DNA of 64,000 nt, taken from NCBI GenBank assembly GCA_900314885.1, contig OMWY01000013.1:1-64000 (forward strand), read 5' to 3'. Under the pieces are notes generated by a model, which saw only the letters and a program-made list of their open reading frames with translations, searched no databases and was not told the DNA's origin. The stretch comes from an uncultured Eubacteriales bacterium. Lineage in GTDB: Bacteria > Bacillota > Clostridia > Lachnospirales > Lachnospiraceae. Numbering within the stretch: the first letter of the stretch is position 1; every line of letters begins with the position of its first letter. Shown in pieces: positions 16,276-23,590 of this stretch. Made by a program: the position numbers and the translations under genes.

Positions 16276-16753
16276 ACTTTTTCTTTTTTCCTACGAACTG
16301 AAAGCCATCATTGTCAATGCTCATGCTTTTATAGTAATTTGCCACAGCCTTCTGGCTGACATTATATGTGCGAATCTTCTCCTTGCTCTTCTTGAGTGCG
16401 TTATCAAGGTTCGGCTGGTTCCGTCTCTCTTTCGCCTCAAGCTTCACGCCGAGCTCCGTGAGCTTCTTTATTTCCGCCTGCATTTCCTTTATTTTAGCTG
16501 TATATTTTCCCGGGCGGTCCTTTACTTCTTTTTCTATAATTTTAAACGTAGAGTTGAAGCCGTCATCAAGGACATTTATCAGCTTTATCACCTCACCCTT
16601 TTCACCGATATAATAGAGAAACTTATCAGCGTCGAATTTCTCGGCACCAATAAGCTTCGTCTGTTCATCAGTATAGAGGAGGAGCTTTTTTAGCGCCTCC
16701 TCTTTTTTGTTGAGTGATAATATCATACTGTCAAGATATTCATCAATCTCCAA
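16274..16753 (-). CDS. FliT/FlgN-like flagellar chaperone candidate
   Basis: A 159-residue, lysine-rich, almost wholly helical protein (LDSMILSLNKKEEALKKLLLYTDEQTKLIG...). It follows fliS by 10 bp in the fliD operon, the place usually taken by FliT, the chaperone for the filament cap protein FliD. The N-terminal heptad pattern resembles FlgN/FliT. The basic C-terminus (VGKKKK) is unusual. The likely start is TTG at 16753, directly behind AGGAGG. Assignment depends on position more than on sequence. Confidence 0.6.
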   Translation of the reverse strand: MEIDEYLDSMILSLNKKEEALKKLLLYTDEQTKLIGAEKFDADKFLYYIGEKGEVIKLINVLDDGFNSTFKIIEKEVKDRPGKYTAKIKEMQAEIKKLTELGVKLEAKERRNQPNLDNALKKSKEKIRTYNVSQKAVANYYKSMSIDNDGFQFVGKKKK

Positions 16754-16763
16754 GAGCTTCCTC

Positions 16764-17162
16764 CTATGCGCTAAGAACAGCGCCCTTCTTTACGCCTTCA
16801 TTTCTCTGCTTCATGAGCTGAGCCCAGATCTGCTTCATATCACGGATATCCTTAAGGGCAGCATCGATATACTCTGTCTTCTTCGTAATATTCGCCTGGA
16901 CAAGATTATTGTAAATATTTGAATATACAACATCAAAGTCCTTCGCCACAGGATATTTAAAATCAAGCGTACTGCGAAGCTCAGTAATAATATTCTCAGC
17001 CTTCATAATATTTTCATGGGACATAAGAATATCCTTTTTCTCAATGCCGATTACAGCCTTATTGCAGAACTTAATCGCGCCATCATATAGCATCATAGTA
17101 AGGTCAGCAGGGTCAGCTGTATTAATCGCTGATTTCTTGTAAAACATTGCTGCGTTATTCAT
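16764..17162 (-). CDS. fliS: Flagellar secretion chaperone FliS
   Basis: A 132-residue flagellin export chaperone. Typical features are the N-terminal FYKKSAINTADPADLTMMLYDGAIKFCNKAV and the following four-helix bundle pattern, with YSNIYNNLVQANITKKTEYIDAALKDIRDMKQIW near the C-terminus. FliS binds flagellin C-termini in the cytoplasm and prevents early polymerisation. It lies 22 bp after fliD. In clostridia it also connects to FliW, which binds flagellin and is encoded further up in this block. Confidence 0.92.
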   Translation of the reverse strand: MNNAAMFYKKSAINTADPADLTMMLYDGAIKFCNKAVIGIEKKDILMSHENIMKAENIITELRSTLDFKYPVAKDFDVVYSNIYNNLVQANITKKTEYIDAALKDIRDMKQIWAQLMKQRNEGVKKGAVLSA

Positions 17163-17184
17163 GCCTTATCTCCTCCTTAGAAAA

Positions 17185-18765
17185 TCATGAGCCAATCATA
17201 CCTGAAATTGAAGAGCTCTGAGAGTTAAGTGTAGAAAGAGCTTTCTCCATTCTGGTAAACTGATTGTAATAGCGTTCCTCTATATCAGCTACCTTATCCT
17301 GCATCTTCTTTAACTCTGTCTTATAATCAGCCGCCTCTTTTTTCAGCTGTTTATCATTGTAGAACTTCTGTGAGCTCTTATAGTCATTGCTTGTCATGGC
17401 AATTTCCGAAAGGCCGCTTAAGCTTCCCTTCTTAGTACTGCCATAGAGCTTACCAAAGAGCTGGCTTAAAGCTTCACTTGCAGCATCCGGGTCTTCCTCG
17501 AGTGCCTTCTTTAGCTTATCCTCATTACCACTTGTGAGGTTATCATCACTATCTCCAGCGAGATGAAGCTTGCCGTGTTCAGTATATGTTACAGAGCTGA
17601 TACCGAATGAAGAAAGTGAGTACTTAGTACCGTTTACAACAACCACAGCGCTCGTAAGATCATTCTGTAAATGATTAAGTACCTTCTTTGCGCTGTCATC
17701 TCTTCTTAAAAGAGCACCCTTAATCTTATCGTTCCACTGCTTTTCCTCATCATCCGACATCTCTTCCTTCTGATCATCGGTAAGGATATCATAGTCTTTA
17801 GCGTCATCCGCATTGTATGCGTCATATACGGCAGTCAGAACCTCATTAAACTCCTTAAGGAGCTCCTTGACATTTTTATATACTGAATCTATATCATTTG
17901 AAACAGTAATTGTTGTGGTCTTTCCTGTATCTGAATCGTAGTCGTCGGTAGTGCCGGTAACAGTCACCTTAAGACCGTTAATGGTATTTGTATTGCTTGA
18001 CTTTTTATATTCAACATTATCAAGCTTAAATATAGCATCAGCTGCATCAGTGGTAATTGACTTATTGTCAGTTCCACTTAATATGTCAGACAGAGCTGTC
18101 GTTGTCGTAGTCGACTTACCATCTGAATCAACCGTAGTCGCTGTCTTTGTAATGGTAAAGCTATTAGCGGTGCCGGACTGCTTTGAGGATATATAGAATC
18201 TTCCCTCTGTCGAATCAAATGCCGCATTTAAACCGGCTTCCTGAAGCTTAGACGTGAAGGAGCTGATAGTGTCGTCGTTTCCGACGGTATAAGATACTGT
18301 CTTAGTGTCTTCGCCCTCTTCATTTACAGTAATTGTAAATGAGTCGCCCGCCTTAAATAAAGCATCCGAGGAACCGCTTAATTTAAGATCTGAAAGCTTA
18401 GTGCTTCCCTTAGTGCCACTCGCCATCTTGCCGCTTACGATAGATTGAGCCTGCGCAAGCTGTTTAACCTTAAGAGTATGTGTGCCGTTAACTGCGTTTC
18501 CAACGCCTTCAGCTGAAGCTATGGTAGAATCCGCAACGTTTACCTTCTTAACATTGTACGCAGACTGAAATCTTGCGTTAGAAAGCTTACCCGTATAGAA
18601 CGTGGAAATCTTGGTATTGAGTTCCTTCCATTTATCTGTTTTCCATTCAAGCTTTGTCTGCTTATTCTTAATATTAGTAACCTTCTGGTTTTCTGCCTTC
18701 ATCAGTTCCTTGACAATAGCTTCTGTGTCAAGGCCTGAATTAAGCCCACTCATTCTGATAGCCAT
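17185..18765 (-). CDS. fliD: Flagellar filament cap protein FliD (HAP2)
   Basis: A 526-residue cap protein that guides flagellin folding at the filament tip. The N-terminal domain (MSGLNSGLDTEAIVKELMKAENQKV ... KNKQTKLEWKTDKWKELNTKI) and the C-terminal coiled region (MQDKVADIEERYYNQFTRMEKALSTLNSQSSSISGMIG) are conserved and form the coiled-coil ends. The centre is Thr/Ser/Asp-rich and variable, as expected for a surface-exposed domain. AAGGAGG precedes the ATG. It is the second gene of the flaG-fliD-fliS operon. Confidence 0.93.
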   Translation of the reverse strand: MAIRMSGLNSGLDTEAIVKELMKAENQKVTNIKNKQTKLEWKTDKWKELNTKISTFYTGKLSNARFQSAYNVKKVNVADSTIASAEGVGNAVNGTHTLKVKQLAQAQSIVSGKMASGTKGSTKLSDLKLSGSSDALFKAGDSFTITVNEEGEDTKTVSYTVGNDDTISSFTSKLQEAGLNAAFDSTEGRFYISSKQSGTANSFTITKTATTVDSDGKSTTTTTALSDILSGTDNKSITTDAADAIFKLDNVEYKKSSNTNTINGLKVTVTGTTDDYDSDTGKTTTITVSNDIDSVYKNVKELLKEFNEVLTAVYDAYNADDAKDYDILTDDQKEEMSDDEEKQWNDKIKGALLRRDDSAKKVLNHLQNDLTSAVVVVNGTKYSLSSFGISSVTYTEHGKLHLAGDSDDNLTSGNEDKLKKALEEDPDAASEALSQLFGKLYGSTKKGSLSGLSEIAMTSNDYKSSQKFYNDKQLKKEAADYKTELKKMQDKVADIEERYYNQFTRMEKALSTLNSQSSSISGMIGS

Positions 18766-18776
18766 AAGGAGCCTCC

Positions 18777-19208
18777 TTATCTTTTCTCGTCAACCATAAT
18801 GCCCATAAGGTCATATAGTCTCTCTACCATAGAAAGTGTCTCTTCAGGCGGAATTTCACGTATAACCTCCTTAGTTGTGGCATCATAGACCTTTATGGAA
18901 ATCCTGTTTGCCTTCTCATCGTAAGAAAAAGCGCACTGCCTCCGACCTACATGCTTAACCTTCTGGTTAGCCTGATCTATGGCGCTTTCCATACGTCTGT
19001 TAACCTCTTCTTCTGTAACATCCTCTTCCGTCTGATCATCATTTTTCTGATTAATATTCTTATTCTTGTTATCAGACTTAATATTAGGAATAGGTTCAAT
19101 AGGCGTTGTCTGCCCCGAGCCCATCACATCGAACTGGTAAGCCTTGGTATCACCAACATCCTGGCCTACGGTCCCCGCCACACCGGTGGCTATTGAATTC
19201 AGGTTCAT
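18777..19208 (-). CDS. flaG: FlaG family protein
   Basis: A 143-residue protein with the conserved FlaG C-terminus (FSYDEKANRISIKVYDATTKEVIREIPPEETLSMVERLYDLMGIMVDEK). The N-terminal 70 residues are polar and Asn-rich (IKSDNKNKNINQKNDD). FlaG affects filament length in several bacteria. It is the first gene of the fliD operon and starts 96 bp downstream of a sigma-28 promoter that overlaps the end of csrA. Confidence 0.9.
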   Translation of the reverse strand: MNLNSIATGVAGTVGQDVGDTKAYQFDVMGSGQTTPIEPIPNIKSDNKNKNINQKNDDQTEEDVTEEEVNRRMESAIDQANQKVKHVGRRQCAFSYDEKANRISIKVYDATTKEVIREIPPEETLSMVERLYDLMGIMVDEKR

Positions 19209-19303
19209 ATCGTTTACCTCCGTGTAAACAGTGACCTTCGTACGGTCTTGTCATTCCGTTTCAAAATCCTTCTCAAAACGGACAGTTCCCTTTTACACTC
19301 TCT

Positions 19304-19331
19304 ATATCGGCAGAAAATTTCTCTAACTTAA
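19304..19331 (-). promoter_or_regulatory. Sigma-28 promoter of flaG-fliD-fliS
   Basis: On the minus strand GCCGATAT (19304-19311) is an exact sigma-28 -10 element. A TAAGTTAG/TTAAGTTA box sits 11-12 bp upstream. It overlaps the last codons of csrA, so the late-class fliD operon is initiated from the tail of the preceding operon. Confidence 0.75.
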
Positions 19332-19564
19332 CCTTTTAATATATCATTAAGATTTTTAACAGCATCGACCGCATTATCTATGCTCTCCGAGGCTGCCTTA
19401 TTTTCTTGCTGAATCTGGTCATAGAGCTCTTTTCTGTAAATACCGACTGTTTTTGGTGCCTTAATGCCCAACTTAACCTGATCGCCTTTGACTTCAAGAA
19501 CGGTAATTTCTATGTCATTGCCGATCACAAGGCTTTCGTCGGGCCTTCTTGATAATGCAAGCAT
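19328..19564 (-). CDS. csrA: Carbon storage regulator / translational repressor CsrA
   Basis: A 78-residue RNA-binding protein. The N-terminus MLALSRRPDESLVIGNDIEITVLEVKGDQVKLGIKAPK and the YRKELYDQIQQENK helix are canonical. In Firmicutes CsrA represses flagellin (hag) translation and is antagonised by FliW, encoded immediately upstream. The gene is last in the flgM-to-csrA operon. Its C-terminal tail (ASESIDNAVDAVKNLNDILKG) is the longer form seen in FliW-type systems. Confidence 0.95.
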   Translation of the reverse strand: MLALSRRPDESLVIGNDIEITVLEVKGDQVKLGIKAPKTVGIYRKELYDQIQQENKAASESIDNAVDAVKNLNDILKG

Positions 19565-19583
19565 AATTTCTCCTTCCCAAAGT

Positions 19584-20039
19584 CTAAGCTTTTGTTTTCT
19601 TTACCAGATCTGCTACTTTTGTATGGATATCATAGTCCTCATTATCCACAATGATTTGTATGCCCCTTCTGTTTTCAGGGTTAATAATAAATGGTGCCTT
19701 AAAATTAGCCGTTGTATCGGCTGGCCTCCCCACCGGTACTGAAAGAGAAAGGAAAATCAGAAGGTCCTCATCCTTAAAATTTCCTAACGGAGCAAGTAAT
19801 TCATCTTCCACAAGAGGCGAATATGTATCAACAAGGGAAAATGGACTTATAATCGGCATTGCGAAGCCCGACTCATCAAGACTCTGAAGCCATGAAACAG
19901 GGGCATTCTCGCCCCTGTCCTTATCGTATAATATTGTCCACCTCTTCATATCAGGAAACCCCATGATTCCCTCTTCAAATGTTAAAACCTTATCATCTGA
20001 CAGATCTACTGTACCGAAGAACCTGGTTTCGTATTCCAT
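19584..20039 (-). CDS. fliW: Flagellar assembly factor FliW
   Basis: A 151-residue protein that binds flagellin and, when free, sequesters CsrA to relieve repression of flagellin translation. Family landmarks are LTFEEGIMGFPDMKRWTILY, WLQSLDESGFAMPIISPF and LIFLSLSVPVG...TANFKAPFIINPENRRGIQIIVD. It lies 19 bp before csrA and 15 bp after flgL, the usual Firmicute order. Confidence 0.95.
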   Translation of the reverse strand: MEYETRFFGTVDLSDDKVLTFEEGIMGFPDMKRWTILYDKDRGENAPVSWLQSLDESGFAMPIISPFSLVDTYSPLVEDELLAPLGNFKDEDLLIFLSLSVPVGRPADTTANFKAPFIINPENRRGIQIIVDNEDYDIHTKVADLVKKTKA

Positions 20040-20054
20040 TTTCTAATCTCCTGT

Positions 20055-21614
20055 TTAGCTTATGAAATCAAGCAATGTATTCTGTATCGACCTGGCTCCG
20101 GCATTGAGCGAAGCGGTATATACATTCTTCATTGTTGTAAAATTAATAATTGTCTCTGTCAGGTCAGCGTCCTCATTGTTCGAAAGCAAATCCTTCGTCT
20201 CTGTCTGCTGGGATTGGAGTCTTGATGTGGTAAGCTTAAGTCTCTTCTCCCTTGCTCCAAGGTCAGAAAGAGTTATATTGCACTGATCGGATATTGCCTT
20301 CACGTTATCGAGGCCATAAGAGAAGCGTTCATGCATAACCTTCTCCTTGAGGGCCTTCTCAGTCTCGAGCTGGTCCTTCATTTTGTTAAGGTTAGCAAGG
20401 TATTCCTCTTTTTTATCAGCTTCAATTTCGGTATCGGCGCTTGTAGAGTCTATAACCTTCTGAACCTCGCTTATCTTACTTTCAACCGCCTTGACATCAT
20501 CTATGCTTGAAATGATACCGTCGAGCTCACGCCCAAGGTCAGGGGTGAGGCAGGAGCTTGCCTGGACATTGACAGTCAGCTTCTGGTTGTAGGTAATCTC
20601 ATATTCTATCTGCTGGTCCTCTTTAGTATACTTAATTTTCTTGCCCTTTTTGTCCTCAATCATAGTGCCATCAGCATCGGCTTTGAGTGGAGTCTCAATA
20701 CAGTCAAAATAGTGAACAGGACGGATGTCGTTTTTCTGAAATCTTGACTTGTCGTAGGTTATCGAAAATTCGATCTTATTATTAATAACATCCTTTGCTA
20801 TTTTGTTTCCGATAACCATCTCACCGGTGTCCGAAAGGAAATTAACTTCATTGTCGCCTACCTTATAGGCATCTGTAGCTGTTGATATTTTCGTATTTAC
20901 CGTATAGTCCGTATTGCCAATTTTTATCTTCGTATTTGTAGTAAAACTATCGGCATCTATAGTAGTAAAACTATCGGCATCTATATTTTTATAAGCAAGA
21001 TTTAAGATATAAACCTTATCGTTCTCCGCAATACTCTCAGTTCCGGTTGTAACATCCTTTTCCCGATTAATATCAGTATTTAAATAACCTCCCTTTGTAA
21101 CCGTAAGGAGCTTAATATCGTCCTTGTCAAAGTTCTCTGTAATCGTATATCTCTTGGAATTATCATCCTCAAGATAAGTTAAGCTGGTCTGTGTCTTATA
21201 TCCCGTAAAAAGATAGCGGCCGGCATAGCTTGCGTTACCCTCGGTATAGAACTCATCCCTGTACTGCTTGCAGGTATTATAAATGGTCTCACGATCATTT
21301 ACCGTAAATGTATCGGTCGCGCCGGCATTTAAGTTCTCGTGAATTACACGGAGCATATCTATTCCGGCGTTAAGTGTACTCTCGGTATTGCTCATCCAGT
21401 TCTTAGCATCGGGAGCATTTTTCTGGTAGTACTGATTTACTTCCGAAAGATTATTTCTAAGCTTAAGAGCGCGGATGGCTATGACGGGATTGTCGCTCGG
21501 ACGGCTTATTTTCTTGCCTGTCTGATACTGATTTTCTATGTCAACAAGTCGCTGCTTATTATTATTTATATTAGTAAGAGTTTTATTCGTGATAATCTGG
21601 TTAGTAACACGCAT
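20055..21614 (-). CDS. flgL: Flagellar hook-associated protein 3 (FlgL)
   Basis: A 519-residue hook-filament junction protein. The N-terminal flagellin-like helices (MRVTNQIITNKTLTNINNNKQRLVDIENQYQTGKKISRPSDNP) and the C-terminal TTMKNVYTASLNAGARSIQNTLLDFIS are characteristic. The centre is larger than in Bacillus FlgL (about 300 residues) and carries a tandem DADSFTT duplication (20938-20985). It is exported by the flagellar type III apparatus. Co-operonic with two flgK genes and fliW. Confidence 0.92.
   Translation of the reverse strand: MRVTNQIITNKTLTNINNNKQRLVDIENQYQTGKKISRPSDNPVIAIRALKLRNNLSEVNQYYQKNAPDAKNWMSNTESTLNAGIDMLRVIHENLNAGATDTFTVNDRETIYNTCKQYRDEFYTEGNASYAGRYLFTGYKTQTSLTYLEDDNSKRYTITENFDKDDIKLLTVTKGGYLNTDINREKDVTTGTESIAENDKVYILNLAYKNIDADSFTTIDADSFTTNTKIKIGNTDYTVNTKISTATDAYKVGDNEVNFLSDTGEMVIGNKIAKDVINNKIEFSITYDKSRFQKNDIRPVHYFDCIETPLKADADGTMIEDKKGKKIKYTKEDQQIEYEITYNQKLTVNVQASSCLTPDLGRELDGIISSIDDVKAVESKISEVQKVIDSTSADTEIEADKKEEYLANLNKMKDQLETEKALKEKVMHERFSYGLDNVKAISDQCNITLSDLGAREKRLKLTTSRLQSQQTETKDLLSNNEDADLTETIINFTTMKNVYTASLNAGARSIQNTLLDFIS
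20938..20985. repeat. Perfect 24-bp tandem duplication inside flgL
   Basis: Two identical 24-bp units (20938-20961 and 20962-20985) encode the repeated DADSFTT segment in the variable domain of FlgL. In-frame units of this kind can change in copy number by slippage. Confidence 0.9.
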
Positions 21615-21626
21615 AATATACCTCCC

Positions 21627-23576
21627 TTAAACGGCCATTTGATTTATTAATGTATTATATATTTCGTTCATAACCTTGATGACGTGGGCTGACAGGTTAT
21701 AGGCCTGCTTGAATTTTACCAGATCAACAATTTCCTCATCGGTATCAACACCCGATATGGAAATACGCTGCTCTTCTATATTCTTCACCAGCAGATTCTG
21801 ATTTTCTGATACTGTCTTCGAGTCCTTTGTGTCAACACCGATATCTGCAATAAGTGTCTGGAAAAATTCAGAAGGCTTTCCTTCATCAAACATAGAAGAA
21901 TCCGTCTTTAGCTTCTCAATCAGATCCATATTATCCTTATTTTCGACATCAGCCTTGGCTATAGTACCCGGATCAGGGGTTTCCTTATCATTTTCCGGTT
22001 TCTTCGCTGCGGCAATCTTATCCTTATCAGCGACGATAGCGGCATTAATAGTGCAATTCGCTGTCGTTAATTTATAATAGGTCTCGTCATCACTGGTAAA
22101 TGATTTTGCATAGTCTGTGGTCTTTTCATCACTATCAAGCACACCCGGACCTACAAAGGTAAAATTCTTGCCGCTCACCTTATCCGTTCCGTTAAATAAA
22201 TCAAGTCCCAGCTCGCCGTTAAGGTCAACACCCTTTTTATGCTGTTCATTTACATTCCTCGAAAATGTTCTTATAAACTGATTTATTTTATTCTGATAAT
22301 AAGGAATTCCCTTATAATTTACGCTCTGTCCTATATAGGCATTGGCATTCTCTTTTGGAACCTTTATATCTACATTATCTGCAAGGGTAAAGGTATACGT
22401 AAAGGTACCATCATTTTCATTAACATCAACCTTGAAGCCCTTATATTTATACAGGTAACCGGCCACATTTATTTCGCCCTCTGAAGGCATATTCATAAAA
22501 TCAACAGAATTAATGTTTGTATTGGTTACAATAACCTGGGCGTTACTCGAATCTGTCTTAGACACCGTTTTAGCCGTACCCTGAAAATTTCCGAGATTAT
22601 TGCCGTCACGCATTTCAACCAGGCCCTGAAGGACACCCCCAAGATGGCTGTCATAAAGGTTGAAATCCTGTCCGTCAGACCAGGCAAAATCATATAATCC
22701 CTCCGAGTCCATCTGATTAAACTGGGCTCTAGCATTTTGTATGGAATCAATCTTCGGCGTAACCGTACCGCTTGTACGAGGAATAGCCTCTATCGTATTA
22801 TAATTATAAATATTTACAAGGTACCTGCCATTTAGCATTACTGTTAATGCTTTAGCGTTATTAAATGAAGCAGGGAGTTCATTATCGGTATCGGTTAACT
22901 TTTCCTCCTTCACCGATACATTCGCTATCTTGGAAAGCTTATCTATGGCGAGATTTCTCTGGTCGCGAAGGTCATTCGCGAATCCACCATTAACCTCTAT
23001 AATATTTATCTGTTTATTTAAGGTCGCTATCTGTTGGGCATAGGAATTTATCTGGTCAATATTGCTCTTTAGGCTGTCATTAATTTCCTTCTGCAGATTC
23101 GTAAGGTTCGCGGAAAGGTTATTAAAATAATCAGTAACGCTTGCAGCCTGGTGAATAAGCTGGCTTCTCGCCGACCCGCTCGCAGGATCCTTTTCGACCT
23201 CCTCCACGTCCGCCCAGAAAGCGTTGAACGCAGTCGTGAAACCACCTTCATTTCCGACATCGTTGAAATAATTCTCAACGGTATTCATATAATAATATTT
23301 AGTGTCAAGCTTTCCGTAGACATTATTAGCGGAACGATATTTCGCGTCAAAATATGCATCACGGTTCTGAGTTATTTTATCGGCAGCGACACCCGTACCG
23401 ACCATGCCGTATCTCTGTCCTATGGAAATAGGCTCACTTGCGGTACGATTTACAATCTGCTTGCTGTAGCCTTCAGTCTGCGCGTTAGCTACATTATGCG
23501 CAGTAGTATTGAGAGCTGTCTGGTATATATTTAATCCTGTAGCGCCTATATCAAGTCCAAAAAATGTAGATGGCAT
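21627..23576 (-). CDS. flgK: Flagellar hook-associated protein 1 (FlgK), second paralogue
   Basis: A 649-residue FlgK. The rod/hook N-terminus is clear (FFGLDIGATGLNIYQTALNTTAHNVANAQTEGYSKQIVNRTA), as is the C-terminal zipper (VDTDEEIVDLVKFKQAYNLSAHVIKVMNEIYNTLINQM). It follows a longer FlgK homologue by 14 bp. The two differ strongly in the middle and in the first residues, so this is an old duplication and not a recent copy. One may form the standard HAP1 ring and the other an additional junction layer (inference). Confidence 0.9.
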   Translation of the reverse strand: MPSTFFGLDIGATGLNIYQTALNTTAHNVANAQTEGYSKQIVNRTASEPISIGQRYGMVGTGVAADKITQNRDAYFDAKYRSANNVYGKLDTKYYYMNTVENYFNDVGNEGGFTTAFNAFWADVEEVEKDPASGSARSQLIHQAASVTDYFNNLSANLTNLQKEINDSLKSNIDQINSYAQQIATLNKQINIIEVNGGFANDLRDQRNLAIDKLSKIANVSVKEEKLTDTDNELPASFNNAKALTVMLNGRYLVNIYNYNTIEAIPRTSGTVTPKIDSIQNARAQFNQMDSEGLYDFAWSDGQDFNLYDSHLGGVLQGLVEMRDGNNLGNFQGTAKTVSKTDSSNAQVIVTNTNINSVDFMNMPSEGEINVAGYLYKYKGFKVDVNENDGTFTYTFTLADNVDIKVPKENANAYIGQSVNYKGIPYYQNKINQFIRTFSRNVNEQHKKGVDLNGELGLDLFNGTDKVSGKNFTFVGPGVLDSDEKTTDYAKSFTSDDETYYKLTTANCTINAAIVADKDKIAAAKKPENDKETPDPGTIAKADVENKDNMDLIEKLKTDSSMFDEGKPSEFFQTLIADIGVDTKDSKTVSENQNLLVKNIEEQRISISGVDTDEEIVDLVKFKQAYNLSAHVIKVMNEIYNTLINQMAV

Positions 23577-23590
23577 AATTTACCTCACTT

